From Bacteroidia bacterium (GTDB lineage Bacteria; Bacteroidota; Bacteroidia; AKYH767-A; OLB10): a stretch of 64,000 nt of DNA. A program made the translations under genes and the position numbers. This document shows positions 26,559 to 36,229 of this stretch, piece by piece. The stretch lies in assembly GCA_016788165.1 (NCBI GenBank), contig JAEUTH010000018.1, positions 1 to 64,000 of the forward strand, in the 5' to 3' direction. The notes below the pieces were generated by a model. That model saw nothing but the letters and a program-made list of their open reading frames with translations. It had not been told where the DNA came from and ran no database searches. Position 1 is the first letter of the stretch. The number at the start of each line of letters is the position of its first letter.

Positions 26559-27812
26559 ATGTTTAAAAAGATTTCTACTAAAATAAAGCAAGCTTTGTTA
26601 CAATGTCAAAACGAATGGGAAGCAGCCCAAATTCGATTTGAGATGTTTCATAAGATTGAGCCTGAAAATGTTGCATGGAACAATGTGGCTACAAACTATG
26701 GATTTAATAGTGCTGCCTATTTGTTGGCATTGCAACAATCGTTAGAAAGTAATGTGCAATGCAGGTATATAATTGTTTATGAAAATGAATTGCCGCAGGG
26801 TATTGCTTATTTTCAGCTTATTAATTTGAAGGATAAACACCTGAATCAAATTTTAAATTCACGGTATTTTGAAAGTATTTACAATCGGTTTAACGGTCAG
26901 TTAGCCGAAATTAATTTTAATGATAAAAACAGTTGGCTTTGTATATGTGGTAATTTATTTGTGAGTGGGCCATACGGATTTGTGTTACAACCAAATTTAC
27001 AACCATTGGCAAAAAATATTTTTCAAACCATGGTGCAATTGGTTGAAGCGAGCTTGCCAAAATCTGATAAAATATTTGCCACGGTAGTTAAAGATTTACC
27101 ACAACAAAATGCAATGACTTCTATATTACAACAAATGGGCTTTATTGATTTTGCAATTGATCCGGATATGATTTTGGATGTTAAAAAATTTGGTAGTTAT
27201 GATACCTATATTCAGGCATTTACCTCAAAATACAGGGTGCGTGCAAATAGTGCTTTACAGAAACTTAATGATGTAACTGTTTGTAACATGGATGCAGAAA
27301 ATTTATTGCGCTACAGTAAACCCATGGCTACTTTATTGGCGCAGGTAATTGTACAGGCTCCTGTTCATTTAGCCAGTTTAAAGGCTGATTATTTTCACAA
27401 CTTAAAATGTCTGATGCCTGATAATTTTTTTGTTACCGGTTATTTTTATAATGGCCAGTTAGTTGCTTTTACATCAACAATTTTAAGCGATGGTATATTA
27501 CATGCACATTTAGTTGGTTTTGAATATAGCCTGAATAAAAAACTGGGTTTGTATCAAAACATGCTATACCAACTTGTAAAAGAAGCCATTACTATAAACG
27601 CCTGCCAATTACATTTGGGCCGCGATGCTATGGAAATTAAAAGTACCATTGGTGCAACACCGGTTACACAAAAGCTTTTTATAAAATTTGGAAATAGTAT
27701 TACGCATTTTATTCTTGATTCGTTTACCCATTTTTCGCAACCAAAGCCTTGGGTTATGCGTCAACCTTTTAAAACCCAAAATGATTTCATATCAAATGAG
27801 GTTGCAAATTAA
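26559..27812 (+). CDS. FemAB/GNAT-like acyltransferase
   Basis: 417 residues with no signal peptide. The C-terminal half has features of the FemAB-like branch of the GNAT fold: KYRVRANSALQKLNDVTV, FFVTGYFYNGQLVAFTSTIL, HLVGFEYSLNKKLGLYQNML and LHLGRDAMEIKSTIGA. These proteins move acyl or aminoacyl groups; the donor and acceptor here are unknown. The gene is divergent from the DUF1501 operon and converges on the tmRNA, with a shared terminator. A standard GNAT Q/RxxGxG/A loop is not evident, so the specific activity is uncertain. Confidence 0.65.
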   Translation: MFKKISTKIKQALLQCQNEWEAAQIRFEMFHKIEPENVAWNNVATNYGFNSAAYLLALQQSLESNVQCRYIIVYENELPQGIAYFQLINLKDKHLNQILNSRYFESIYNRFNGQLAEINFNDKNSWLCICGNLFVSGPYGFVLQPNLQPLAKNIFQTMVQLVEASLPKSDKIFATVVKDLPQQNAMTSILQQMGFIDFAIDPDMILDVKKFGSYDTYIQAFTSKYRVRANSALQKLNDVTVCNMDAENLLRYSKPMATLLAQVIVQAPVHLASLKADYFHNLKCLMPDNFFVTGYFYNGQLVAFTSTILSDGILHAHLVGFEYSLNKKLGLYQNMLYQLVKEAITINACQLHLGRDAMEIKSTIGATPVTQKLFIKFGNSITHFILDSFTHFSQPKPWVMRQPFKTQNDFISNEVAN

Positions 27813-27839
27813 ATAGCCAGCAATTATTATTGTATATAA

Positions 27840-27865
27840 AAAAAGCTACCATTTGGTAGCTTTTT
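27840..27865. terminator. Shared terminator of tmRNA and acyltransferase
   Basis: AAAAAGCTACC (27840-27850), loop ATTT, GGTAGCTTTTT (27855-27865). The stem has an A run on one side and a T run on the other, so it can act on both strands. It begins 2 bases past the tmRNA 3' end. Confidence 0.9.
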
Positions 27866-27866
27866 G

Positions 27867-28233
27867 TGGAGACGGTGGGATTCGAACCCACGTCCAAACA
27901 AGTAATCGGCAAGCTTTCTACATACTTAGTACATTTTTAATTTTCGTCAAAGCTCAGGTAAACGCACGCACCAAAGTTTTGCTTAGCTTTTTAAATTTCA
28001 TTGCACAGCAAAGCCATGTACAACTATCACTGTATTTACGATGCTCAGGTCGGGTCGCAACAGTGACACGCTACCCAACGGAGCATTGCGGGTTAATACT
28101 TGGTATTAAGCGGCAAGAGCGAAATCAGATTCGCCAGTTGAATTTTGTGAGAATTAGGATTATCGTGTCATATTCACAACACACGGTATGCTTACAAGTC
28201 AATTGCACCTGCTGTCGAAACCATGACGTCCCC
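27867..28233 (-). ncRNA. ssrA: Transfer-messenger RNA (tmRNA)
   Basis: On the minus strand the RNA begins GGGGACG and ends CGTCTCCA, giving a 7-bp acceptor stem. The T-arm reads GTGGGTTCGAATCCCAC. No 3' CCA is encoded. The tag frame GGC GAA TCT GAT TTC GCT CTT GCC GCT TAA (28135 down to 28106) gives GESDFALAA, close to the G-E-x-x-Y-A-L-A-A tags of Bacteroidota but with Phe for Tyr. With SmpB, tmRNA frees stalled ribosomes and marks the peptide for proteolysis; ClpC is also encoded in this window. The mature length is about 367 bases by pairing of the ends. Confidence 0.96.
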
Positions 28234-28269
28234 GTAAGTGTATTAACTATCTATTTTAAAGAACTGCTG

Positions 28270-28277
28270 CAAAAGTA
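28270..28277 (-). promoter_or_regulatory. Candidate -7 box of ssrA
   Basis: TACTTTTG on the minus strand matches TAnnTTTG, 37 bases before the mature 5' end. That distance would leave a precursor leader for processing. A clear -33 element is not visible. Confidence 0.35.
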
Positions 28278-28328
28278 CCACTAAAAATGCGTTGCACGGA
28301 ATTATTTTTTATTTAAACCGGCAATTGT

Positions 28329-29384
28329 TTATTGCGTGTTACCTGGTATTTTTTTTATGCTTTTGCTTAAATCAATGCCTACTGAAAAATGGTTGGTGGC
28401 TCCGGCTAAGTTATATACGGAACGACCGTAGTTTAACGTAAAGCGTTTAATGCCAAAACCAAATCCAAATGATAGGCCGGCCATTGCTTTGCGCGATTCA
28501 AAAGCAAGTTCATTTCTTCGCTGAAAATTATAACTGCCCCTGATCATAAAGTTTTTTGATAGTATGATTTCAATACTCGGAATCATGTGCAACATAATTT
28601 TTTTGCCGAACGATGTTTTTTCTGTTACCGCTTCACCGGTTATGGGATCAATTGTTGTTTGTGAATTGGGGTTTGTAAAACTGAGGTCAAACTTTTCGAG
28701 GTGCGTTACATGCAATCCCAAACGGAATGGCGCTTTATCTAATCGTTTGCTAATGCCAAACATTACTTCTAAAGGTAGTTTTTCATTATTGTCCGATACG
28801 TATGTTTTTAACTGTACTCCGGCATTGCGTGCTACCAGTGTCATACACAGTTGCTTATTGCTATTAAAATAAGTTGCGGCTAAATCTACTGCAACGCCAA
28901 CCGATGTATAACTTTCATAGTTTGAATAAATAGTTTTAAAGGTTGCGCCCACACTAAATAAACTATCAATACTGCGGCCATAACTAAGGTTTAGTACATA
29001 ATCGTTGGCATTAAAACTGCCTGTAATGTTGCCTGTATTATCCGTAGCTGTAAAATCGCCATAGCCTACAAATTGTAATGCTGCACTAACCATATTATTA
29101 CTGTCAATAGCATGTGCATAAGCCATTTGTCCCGATTTAATATCGGCAAAGTATGGGTTGTAATTAAACGTAAACTGTTTGTGCATTTGATAATTAAGTG
29201 CAGCCGGGTTTTGATAGGCCATATTCAAATCATGGTCTTTAACAGCAAGGGCTACACCACCAAATGCTGCAATGCGAGCGGCAGGCGTAAGGTTTAAAAA
29301 ATCATAAGTATGAGTACCTCCAATTTGCGCTTGCGATAATTGCACCAAGCATAAAAGCAACATGATGAGGTATTTTTTTTTCAT
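28329..29384 (-). CDS. porQ: Type IX secretion system protein PorQ
   Basis: 351 residues with a signal peptide (ends LSQAQ). The family opening is clear: GGTHTYDFLNLTPAARIAAF, then LNMAYQNPAALN. A FadL/PorV-like beta-barrel follows (NFQRRNELAFESRKAMAGLS, FGFGIKRFTLNYGRSVYN). In Porphyromonas and Flavobacterium work PorQ is an outer-membrane part of the T9SS linked to cargo attachment with PorV, PorU and PorZ. Those partners are not nearby. The presence of sorting-domain cargo in this window agrees with a working T9SS. Confidence 0.9.
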   Translation of the reverse strand: MKKKYLIMLLLCLVQLSQAQIGGTHTYDFLNLTPAARIAAFGGVALAVKDHDLNMAYQNPAALNYQMHKQFTFNYNPYFADIKSGQMAYAHAIDSNNMVSAALQFVGYGDFTATDNTGNITGSFNANDYVLNLSYGRSIDSLFSVGATFKTIYSNYESYTSVGVAVDLAATYFNSNKQLCMTLVARNAGVQLKTYVSDNNEKLPLEVMFGISKRLDKAPFRLGLHVTHLEKFDLSFTNPNSQTTIDPITGEAVTEKTSFGKKIMLHMIPSIEIILSKNFMIRGSYNFQRRNELAFESRKAMAGLSFGFGFGIKRFTLNYGRSVYNLAGATNHFSVGIDLSKSIKKIPGNTQ

Positions 29385-29431
29385 AGGATGTTAAAACCAA
29401 ACGGAAACAGCCGGTATTTATTTTGCCGGAG

Positions 29432-30706
29432 TTAAGCCGGCATCGGAAACTTTTGCATCAATTGATTAACTGATTTTTTTACGCTATCTAACACTTTCGT
29501 GTTTTCATTTTGCAAGATTACTTTGTCAATAAGAGTTACCATTTTTACTACATCTTTTTCTTTGGCACCACGGCTTGTAATGGCTGCAGTGCCTATACGC
29601 ATACCGCTGGTAACAAAAGGCGATTTATCATCAAACGGCACCATGTTTTTATTAACAGTAATATCAGCTTTAACCAAAGCATTTTCGGCTTGTTTACCAC
29701 TGATGTTTTTGCTGCGCAAGTCAATAAGCATTAAATGATTATCAGTACCACCACTTATAACTTTGTAACCTAAATCAACAAATGTTTTAGCAGCAGCTTG
29801 TGCATTTTTTACAACCTGTACGCAATATTTCAGATAATCATCTGTAAGTGCTTCGCCAAAAGCAATGGCTTTGGCTGCAATTACATGTTCGAGTGGGCCG
29901 CCTTGTGTACCCGGAAAAACGGCCCCGTCCATAATGGCTGTCATCATTCGTTTTTCGCCTTTAGGCGTAGTTAGCCCCCAGGGGTTTTCAAAATCGTTGC
30001 CCATTAAAATCATACCGCCTCTTGGTCCGCGTAATGTTTTATGGGTAGTGGTAGTAACTACATGGCAATGCGGCATTGGATCGGATAAAAGACCGCGCGC
30101 AATGAGACCTGCCGGATGTGAAATGTCGGCTAATAAAAGTGCACCAACTTTATCGGCAATTTTACGTAAGCGGGCATAGTCCCAATCGCGCGAGTAGGCC
30201 GATGCGCCACAAATTATCAACTTTGGGTTTTCTTTTTTTGCAATTTTTTCAACGTTGTTGTAATCAATAAGGCCGGTTTCTTTATCAACTCCATAAAATG
30301 AAGGAACATATAATTTACCTGAAAAATTTACCGGGCTGCCATGGGTTAAATGGCCCCCATGCGATAAATCGAAACCTAATATTTTATCACCGGGTTTTAA
30401 AATGGCTAACATAACGGCTGCATTGGCTTGCGCGCCTGAGTGCGGTTGTACGTTTACCCAGGATGCATTAAATAAAATTTTTGCACGCTCAATGGCAATG
30501 TTTTCAATCTCGTCAACTACTTCGCAGCCGCCATAATATCGTTTACCGGGCAAGCCTTCGGCATATTTATTTGTGAGTACACTGCCTTGCGCTTGCATAA
30601 CTTGCTTACTTACAAAATTTTCTGATGCAATAAGCTCAATACCGTTTTGTTGGCGTTTGTTTTCTTTGGCTATAAGCTTAAAAATTGCTGTGTCTTTGGT
30701 TTTCAT
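29432..30706 (-). CDS. glyA: Serine hydroxymethyltransferase
   Basis: 424 residues, usual GlyA length. Signatures include [31 protein letters not shown], the pyridoxal-phosphate motif [18 protein letters not shown] (Lys near 223), and [17 protein letters not shown]. It interconverts serine and glycine with tetrahydrofolate in the cytoplasm. The nucleotidyltransferase gene lies 17 bases upstream on the same strand and porQ 47 bases downstream, so a three-gene transcript is possible. Confidence 0.96.
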   Translation of the reverse strand: MKTKDTAIFKLIAKENKRQQNGIELIASENFVSKQVMQAQGSVLTNKYAEGLPGKRYYGGCEVVDEIENIAIERAKILFNASWVNVQPHSGAQANAAVMLAILKPGDKILGFDLSHGGHLTHGSPVNFSGKLYVPSFYGVDKETGLIDYNNVEKIAKKENPKLIICGASAYSRDWDYARLRKIADKVGALLLADISHPAGLIARGLLSDPMPHCHVVTTTTHKTLRGPRGGMILMGNDFENPWGLTTPKGEKRMMTAIMDGAVFPGTQGGPLEHVIAAKAIAFGEALTDDYLKYCVQVVKNAQAAAKTFVDLGYKVISGGTDNHLMLIDLRSKNISGKQAENALVKADITVNKNMVPFDDKSPFVTSGMRIGTAAITSRGAKEKDVVKMVTLIDKVILQNENTKVLDSVKKSVNQLMQKFPMPA

Positions 30707-30723
30707 ATATGATGTGGATTGTA

Positions 30724-31716
30724 TTATGAGAAATCAATTTCTGTACTGTCGCCAATGTTCAGGCTTTGCGATAATCCTTTAAGGTATGCATCGCTGCCAA
30801 CCACACTTTCGTGTAATATGGCTGTTTCTATTTGCGAGTATGAACCAATAATGCTATCACGCACAATTGATTTTTCGATGATGGTTTTTTCGCCAACCGA
30901 AACATTTGGGCCAATTATGCTGTTACGAATATTGCAATCATCGGCAATACTTACAGGTTCAATTATAATGGTATTATGATAGTGATAGCTGGTTTTTTTC
31001 TTTTTAATGCGTTTAAGCAAAGTTGCATTGGTTTCTAACAAACTGATGCGGCTGCCGCAATCGAACCAACTGCCGGTTTGAAACGTTTTAAATTTTTGGC
31101 CTTGTGCAATCATGGCCATAAGGCCTGCTGTTAAACTAAACTCATCGTTGTTTTTTTCGTTGGCTTCGATTTGGGCTTTCATACAATTCATTAATTCGGA
31201 GGCTTGTTTAATATAATACAAGCCCGTTAATGCCAAATTTGATTTGGGTATTTTGGGTTTTTCCTGAAGGTTGGTTACATAGCCATTTTCATCTAATTCA
31301 ACCACACCATATTGGCGTGGGTCTTCAACTTTTTTTACCGCCAGGCTCGATACACCTTCTTTAATTAATGCACGCAAATCATAATCAAATATCGTATCGC
31401 CAAAAACAATAAACACACCTTCTTTCTTTTTAATACATGCATGCGCCATATAAACAGCATGGCCCGTACCTTGCCGTGGTTCTTGTAAAATAAAAGTGGC
31501 TTTTAGTTTGGGGTATTTTTCTTTGACGTGTAATTCAATCTTATCACCCATGTATCCTATTATAAATATAAACTCCGTGCAACCGCTATGTAATAAGAAA
31601 TCAACAATGTGTGATAATATTGCTTTACCCGCTACAGGTACCAATGCCTTAGGTTGTGTATGCGTATGCGGCCTGAGTTTACTTCCGATACCGGCCACAG
31701 GAATAATAACTTTCAA
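30724..31716 (-). CDS. Sugar-phosphate nucleotidyltransferase
   Basis: 330 residues; the frame opens at TTG 31716 because a stop lies two codons upstream. The nucleotide-binding signature is near the start ([20 protein letters not shown]). Later [19 protein letters not shown] and [16 protein letters not shown] fit the NTP_transferase family. From about residue 250 a left-handed beta-helix repeat is present ([20 protein letters not shown]), as in GlmU and GDP-mannose pyrophosphorylases. The sugar cannot be told. It probably supplies an activated sugar for envelope polysaccharide. Confidence 0.85.
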   Translation of the reverse strand: MKVIIPVAGIGSKLRPHTHTQPKALVPVAGKAILSHIVDFLLHSGCTEFIFIIGYMGDKIELHVKEKYPKLKATFILQEPRQGTGHAVYMAHACIKKKEGVFIVFGDTIFDYDLRALIKEGVSSLAVKKVEDPRQYGVVELDENGYVTNLQEKPKIPKSNLALTGLYYIKQASELMNCMKAQIEANEKNNDEFSLTAGLMAMIAQGQKFKTFQTGSWFDCGSRISLLETNATLLKRIKKKKTSYHYHNTIIIEPVSIADDCNIRNSIIGPNVSVGEKTIIEKSIVRDSIIGSYSQIETAILHESVVGSDAYLKGLSQSLNIGDSTEIDFS

Positions 31717-31923
31717 AAATTATGGCGTTTTTAATGATGGGGCAGCAAAGCTAAACTAATTGCTATAACAGCCATAACTTTTAATAATTGGACTCAAAGC
31801 ATTTTATAGATTATAATTTTGGTTTCGGCTTAATTAGTCATGCAAAGCAACTTTTAAAAAGTTGATAACAACACGGCTTGCTTCGTATTTCAATTCAATA
31901 GTATTGCCTCTTAAATTTTTTAT

Positions 31924-32871
31924 ATGAATAACATTTGTAAACTATTTAATATTTCATATCCGATAGTACAAGCCGGCATGATTTGGTGTAGCGGATGGCG
32001 ATTGGCATCAGCCGTAAGTAATGCCGGTGGTCTGGGTATAATTGGAGCTGGGAGTATGTACCCCGATGTATTAAAATTACATATCGAAAAATGTAAAGCA
32101 GCCACACAAAAACCATTTGGCGTTAATGTTCCATTGCTTTATCCTGATGTGGATGCACTTATTCAAATAATTATTGAACAAAAAGTTGAAGTAGTAATTA
32201 CATCGGCAGGCAATCCAAAAACATGGACACAACATTTAAAGCAACATGGCATTAAAGTGGTGCATGTAGTAAGCAATACCAAATTTGCGCTAAAAAGTGT
32301 TGAGGCTGGTGTTGATGCTATTGTTGCCGAAGGTTTTGAAGCCGGTGGCCACAATGGCCGCGAAGAAACAACTACCATGTGCTTAATTCCTATGATTGTA
32401 TCGGCTGTTACTGTACCCGTTATTGCTGCAGGTGGTATTGGTAGTGGCCGGGCTATGTTGGCTGCTTTTGCTTTGGGCGCACAAGGTGTGCAGGTGGGTA
32501 GTCGTTTTGTAAATGCAATTGAATCGTCAGCACATGATCATTTTAAACAAGCCATTATAAATTCGAAAGAAGGCGACACCCAATTGTTGTTAAAAAAACT
32601 AACCCCTGTAAGGCTTTTACGCAATGCATTTCAACAACGTGTGATTGATGCTGAAAACACCTGTGCCGATACATTAACACTAACCGAAATATTAGGCCGT
32701 GCACGTGCAAAAAAGGGTATGTTTGAAGGTGATATGATTGAAGGCGAATTAGAAATTGGCCAGGTAAGTGCTGCAATTAATGAAACACTACCTGCTGCAA
32801 CCATTGTTAAAAATATGATGCTTGAATTTGATGCTGCACGTGTACAAATGGATGCATTGAAATTTATTTAA
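31924..32871 (+). CDS. Nitronate monooxygenase/FabK-like flavoprotein
   Basis: 315 residues, TIM-barrel. PIVQAGMIWCSGWRLASAVS and NAGGLGIIGAGSMYP lie at the N-terminus, VAEGFEAGGHNGREETTT in the middle (with the family His), and VPVIAAGGIGSGRAMLAA plus GAQGVQVGSRF toward the flavin phosphate. These motifs are shared by nitronate monooxygenases and by FMN-dependent enoyl-ACP reductase FabK, and I cannot separate the two. It is a single gene with a shared terminator downstream. Confidence 0.85.
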   Translation: MNNICKLFNISYPIVQAGMIWCSGWRLASAVSNAGGLGIIGAGSMYPDVLKLHIEKCKAATQKPFGVNVPLLYPDVDALIQIIIEQKVEVVITSAGNPKTWTQHLKQHGIKVVHVVSNTKFALKSVEAGVDAIVAEGFEAGGHNGREETTTMCLIPMIVSAVTVPVIAAGGIGSGRAMLAAFALGAQGVQVGSRFVNAIESSAHDHFKQAIINSKEGDTQLLLKKLTPVRLLRNAFQQRVIDAENTCADTLTLTEILGRARAKKGMFEGDMIEGELEIGQVSAAINETLPAATIVKNMMLEFDAARVQMDALKFI

Positions 32872-32979
32872 TCTTATTTTTTTGCCAAAAGATATCGATC
32901 TTATAGCGCTTGCTTAACTGTAAACTCAGTGGTACTTTGGAATTTTAATGCAAGTACAAACCCATATGTTTACTTACTA

Positions 32980-33006
32980 AAAATGAGGCTGATATGCCTC
33001 ATTTTT
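32980..33006. terminator. Bidirectional terminator between convergent genes
   Basis: AAAATGAGGC (32980-32989), loop TGATAT, GCCTCATTTT (32996-33005). A 10-bp perfect stem with A/T runs on both flanks, between the flavoprotein (plus) and the zinc-ribbon gene (minus). Confidence 0.85.
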
Positions 33007-33022
33007 AAAACGCTACAATTTG

Positions 33023-33253
33023 TTAGTCAAACAAATCATGCATCCAACTTTTCTTTTTGTATTTGTGGTCGCTGTAATGGGTTTGTTTTTGATAATGTGC
33101 CTGTCCTGAATCGTGGGCAAATGATTTGTCAATTATTTTATCCAGTTCACCTCTGTCGAGCCAAACACCACGACAAGTAGGGCAATAATCTATTTCAACA
33201 CCCTGACGTTCAGACATTACTAAATCAACGGTTGTACAATTCGGACATTTCAT
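33023..33253 (-). CDS. TFIIB-type zinc-ribbon protein
   Basis: 76 residues. Two CxxC pairs are seen at the N-terminus (CPNC at 3-6 and CPTC at 24-27) in the sequence DYCPTCRGVWLDRGELDKII, the hallmark of the zf-TFIIB/COG3809 small-protein family. A charged Lys/His tail follows (HYQKQTHYSDHKYKKKSW). The zinc ribbon is structural; the partner is not known. It is a short, complete, single gene between terminator and promoter regions. Confidence 0.9.
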   Translation of the reverse strand: MKCPNCTTVDLVMSERQGVEIDYCPTCRGVWLDRGELDKIIDKSFAHDSGQAHYQKQTHYSDHKYKKKSWMHDLFD

Positions 33254-33391
33254 ATTTACATTATTTTAGATGGTACAAAGTTAAGCGGTTTAAAAAATTA
33301 AAAAAGTTTGAAACTGCATCAAAAACCAGAAATTACAGTTTGTAAAAAAAGACGTGCATAATGTTTCTAAATATAGATTGTTTAATAAAAA

Positions 33392-35551
33392 TTACCAACC
33401 ACCGCCACCGCCACCACCGCCACCGCCACCCGAAGAACCACCACCACCACTGCCACCACTGCTGCTACTGGGTGGAGTTGATGCAGAAGCTATAGTGCTA
33501 CTGATACCACCTGACAGGCCCGATGCAAATGCATGTGAATTAAAATTACTGCCATGCATACTAAAGTAGGTAGGTTGGTATCCACCTTCAATAGCCTTTT
33601 CTAAAACATTTTCGAATTTGGACGCCCATTGGTTTTCACATTCAAGTGCTATTGCATAAGGCAGATATTTTTCGAAAAGTTGAATGGTTAAATCCGGAGG
33701 ATTCATTGCATCATATTTAATTTGTTCGGCTGTTTCCACATACATTTTAAAACCCAAAACATGGTCCAATATTTTACGTCCTTCGTTAGAATAGGCTTGT
33801 AACCAACGGCTAAATAAAATTTGAATAACCAAGCCTATTAACAACAGAGCAATGGATGATAACACCAGAACAGGCGTGCCGCTATATGATATAAAATAAA
33901 CGATGGTGCCAATTACATATAACACCAGAAAAAAAATACCCCAACCCACATAATTCAAATTGAGCGTGAATAAATTTTTAAAGCTATTGGTGTTGCCATT
34001 GCTAAACTCATGTTTGTCTTTCAGATGTTTGCCCAATCCATTATAAACAGAAGCAATGGTAGCGTTGTATTTCCCTTTTTCGGCTTTTTCATTATACAGT
34101 TTATCCATGTAATAGCCATACCATTGATAACGTTGGTTAATTATTTCACTTTTATTGGTAATTAAATCGGGCTTATGAAATGTGTAAACCTGTGATTTAA
34201 AAATTAAGCCTTCAGGTTTTACTTCAATATCCACCAATCCGTTAACTGCATAATCAACTAACGATGCAGCAAAGTGATGTGATTTATAACTTTTGATAAT
34301 TAAGAAACCGCAGGCGGCAGGCGAAAAATCGGGCGGAGGTTCGAACTGTGGAAAAATGGTACCGGCAGCAGGGTCGCGGCCTACTTTATGCCAGGCATAG
34401 TAATTAAAGCAAAACAAGAACAGAACTGCCAAAATTAGCAATGGCAAAATTGCATTATCTGTTGTTGTACTCCATAATTTTTCAGTAGTAGCTGGCGGTA
34501 TTAGGGTGCCCTTTGCAATGGTAGTTGATACGGTTAGTCCTTCATTTGCTGCAAGCGGTTGCGATGTTTGAAATGTTATAACATTAGCTTCAATAATTTT
34601 GAAGGTGCAGTTACTTGTTGTAGCACCTTGTTGGCCTGTGTAACAATTGTTTTCGGTAATTTTTGTTTGCAACGGAAATACAATTTTACAGCTCACCATA
34701 CCTGTTGTGAAACTCCATCCGGTTCCATTCACATTCCAATACAATTCATCATTATTGTCACGAAAAATAATTTGTTTCGATGTGGTGTAGGTTAACACAT
34801 AGGTATAGTAACCTCTTTCGAGTATAATATCAGCTTTACCAAAGTAGTAGCTGATTCCATTATCAAGTTTTTTGGATTTGTAATTTTCATTTAATCCGTT
34901 GCATGTTGCCGCAAGCAAATTGAAAGGGACCGTTGACACAAAGCCCCATTTTGATTTGTAATGTGTAGGGAAACTGCGCACCAGGCCGCGTTTAACTTCA
35001 TCGTTGCTGCCGCCATTACCATTGTAAATCTTAATGGTTTCAACAACCGTTAAGTTGCCATCTACAGCAACATTAATATCGGCATGAAAGGAAATAATTC
35101 TGTCGGTTTCGTCTATAACGAAGATGCTTTTAAGAAATTCTTCATCGGCATAAAGTGCATCGCGTACACCGCGTTGTATTTCTCTTATATAAGTTTGTTT
35201 TCGCTTTTTACCCGATTCTGTTTCAGGTTTTGGCCAGGTGCTATATCCGTTTTCAAGCCATAAAAACCGCTTGGTAATAAACGGAGTTGCTTTTTCTATT
35301 ATTTCGGTTTTATGAAGTAAGTATGTTTCGCCAAATGCATTAGCTGGATAGTCCAGATATTTTGCAACATCAAAAGTAGCTTCTTCAATCAGTTTGTAAT
35401 ATTCGTCTGATTTAAACAGCTTATCGGCATATTTTGTAAAGCTAATTGCCTGCACGGCAATATGTGCAAGCAACAGCAATGCAAGTGTTAGCTTTGCTTT
35501 CAATCGAAAAAAATTAAAACGAAATTTTTGGTGCTTTGCCAGCTTCTGCAT
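33392..35551 (-). CDS. DUF2207 membrane protein with poly-Gly tail
   Basis: I chose ATG 35551 (719 residues) over an upstream TTG at 35560. A signal or first membrane segment is near 20-40. The extracytoplasmic domain holds DUF2207 features (DRIISFHADINVAVDGNLTV, ETIKIYNGNGG, YYTYVLTYTTSKQIIF). Membrane helices follow near 365-385 and two more near 530-580. A cytoplasmic or linker part separates them. The C-terminus is a Gly/Ser tract ending GGGW, common in this family. It overlaps the LemA gene by 38 bases; LemA-DUF2207 pairs are widespread. The role is not established. Confidence 0.85.
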   Translation of the reverse strand: MQKLAKHQKFRFNFFRLKAKLTLALLLLAHIAVQAISFTKYADKLFKSDEYYKLIEEATFDVAKYLDYPANAFGETYLLHKTEIIEKATPFITKRFLWLENGYSTWPKPETESGKKRKQTYIREIQRGVRDALYADEEFLKSIFVIDETDRIISFHADINVAVDGNLTVVETIKIYNGNGGSNDEVKRGLVRSFPTHYKSKWGFVSTVPFNLLAATCNGLNENYKSKKLDNGISYYFGKADIILERGYYTYVLTYTTSKQIIFRDNNDELYWNVNGTGWSFTTGMVSCKIVFPLQTKITENNCYTGQQGATTSNCTFKIIEANVITFQTSQPLAANEGLTVSTTIAKGTLIPPATTEKLWSTTTDNAILPLLILAVLFLFCFNYYAWHKVGRDPAAGTIFPQFEPPPDFSPAACGFLIIKSYKSHHFAASLVDYAVNGLVDIEVKPEGLIFKSQVYTFHKPDLITNKSEIINQRYQWYGYYMDKLYNEKAEKGKYNATIASVYNGLGKHLKDKHEFSNGNTNSFKNLFTLNLNYVGWGIFFLVLYVIGTIVYFISYSGTPVLVLSSIALLLIGLVIQILFSRWLQAYSNEGRKILDHVLGFKMYVETAEQIKYDAMNPPDLTIQLFEKYLPYAIALECENQWASKFENVLEKAIEGGYQPTYFSMHGSNFNSHAFASGLSGGISSTIASASTPPSSSSGGSGGGGSSGGGGGGGGGGGW

Positions 35552-36065
35552 CTTCGGCAAAAAAGGTTGCTACTTTGAAACCAAAAAGCGATGCCACTAT
35601 GTTTTTAGGAAAAACGGCAATGCTTTGATTATACTCACGTACCGTACCATTGTAATATCTGCGGCTTTGATTTATCTTTTCTTCTAAGCCTACTAACTGC
35701 TCCTGCATTTTTATAAAATGTTCATTTGCTTTTAATTCGGGATAGTTTTCGGCCAATGCTTTAAAGTTAAGCATGGCAGCACCTAAATTTTTTGCCGCTT
35801 CAATTTGTGCTTCAGGTGTTAATGCTGCAATTGATTCATTGCGTGCGCGAATTACATCGGTAAGTGTTTTATTTTCGTGACCTGCATAGCCTTTAACAAT
35901 TTCAACCGAATTGGGTATGGCATCTAAACGCTGCTGTAAGTATGCACCTATACCACTCCAGGCTTCGTTAACAAGTATGCGCTCTTTGGTTAGTTCGTTA
36001 AAAATAAAAATCAGGAATATGATTAGTAATAAAATTACAATTCCGAAAGTGCTGAATACTATCAT
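35514..36065 (-). CDS. LemA family protein
   Basis: 183 residues. One N-terminal membrane helix (about 5-25) is followed by the LemA helical core: NEAWSGIGAYLQQRLDAIPN, VEIVKGYAGHENKTLTDVI, NEHFIKMQEQLVGLEEKINQ and the conserved end motif RRYYNGTVREYNQSIAVFP. It is anchored with a short outside end. Its 3' end overlaps the DUF2207 start, so the two are translated together. The function of the pair is not known. Confidence 0.93.
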   Translation of the reverse strand: MIVFSTFGIVILLLIIFLIFIFNELTKERILVNEAWSGIGAYLQQRLDAIPNSVEIVKGYAGHENKTLTDVIRARNESIAALTPEAQIEAAKNLGAAMLNFKALAENYPELKANEHFIKMQEQLVGLEEKINQSRRYYNGTVREYNQSIAVFPKNIVASLFGFKVATFFAEDAEAGKAPKISF

Positions 36066-36229
36066 AAATAAGTGATTTTAATTTTGTTCGAATATAGGAT
36101 TGGTTTAACAAACAAGCAACCTAATACATATTTGAATTGTCGGTTTTGTCTTTATCGTTTAACAGTTATTGACGGGATAAAATTACTACATCAGTTAGTA
36201 ACTATTGCTTATAATAAATGCTTTAAAGA

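Noticed and set aside
27853-28284. 143-codon plus-strand frame over the tmRNA
   Set aside because: It is antisense to ssrA. The conserved RNA ends and tag frame explain the sequence, and the protein resembles nothing.
29385-29431. CCGG-type repeats between glyA and porQ considered as a terminator
   Set aside because: The arms are only 5 bp (CCGGT/GCCGG) and imperfect, and the genes are close enough to share a transcript.
33354-33569. Proline-run ORF on the plus strand
   Set aside because: It is the complement of the poly-Gly tail of the DUF2207 gene.
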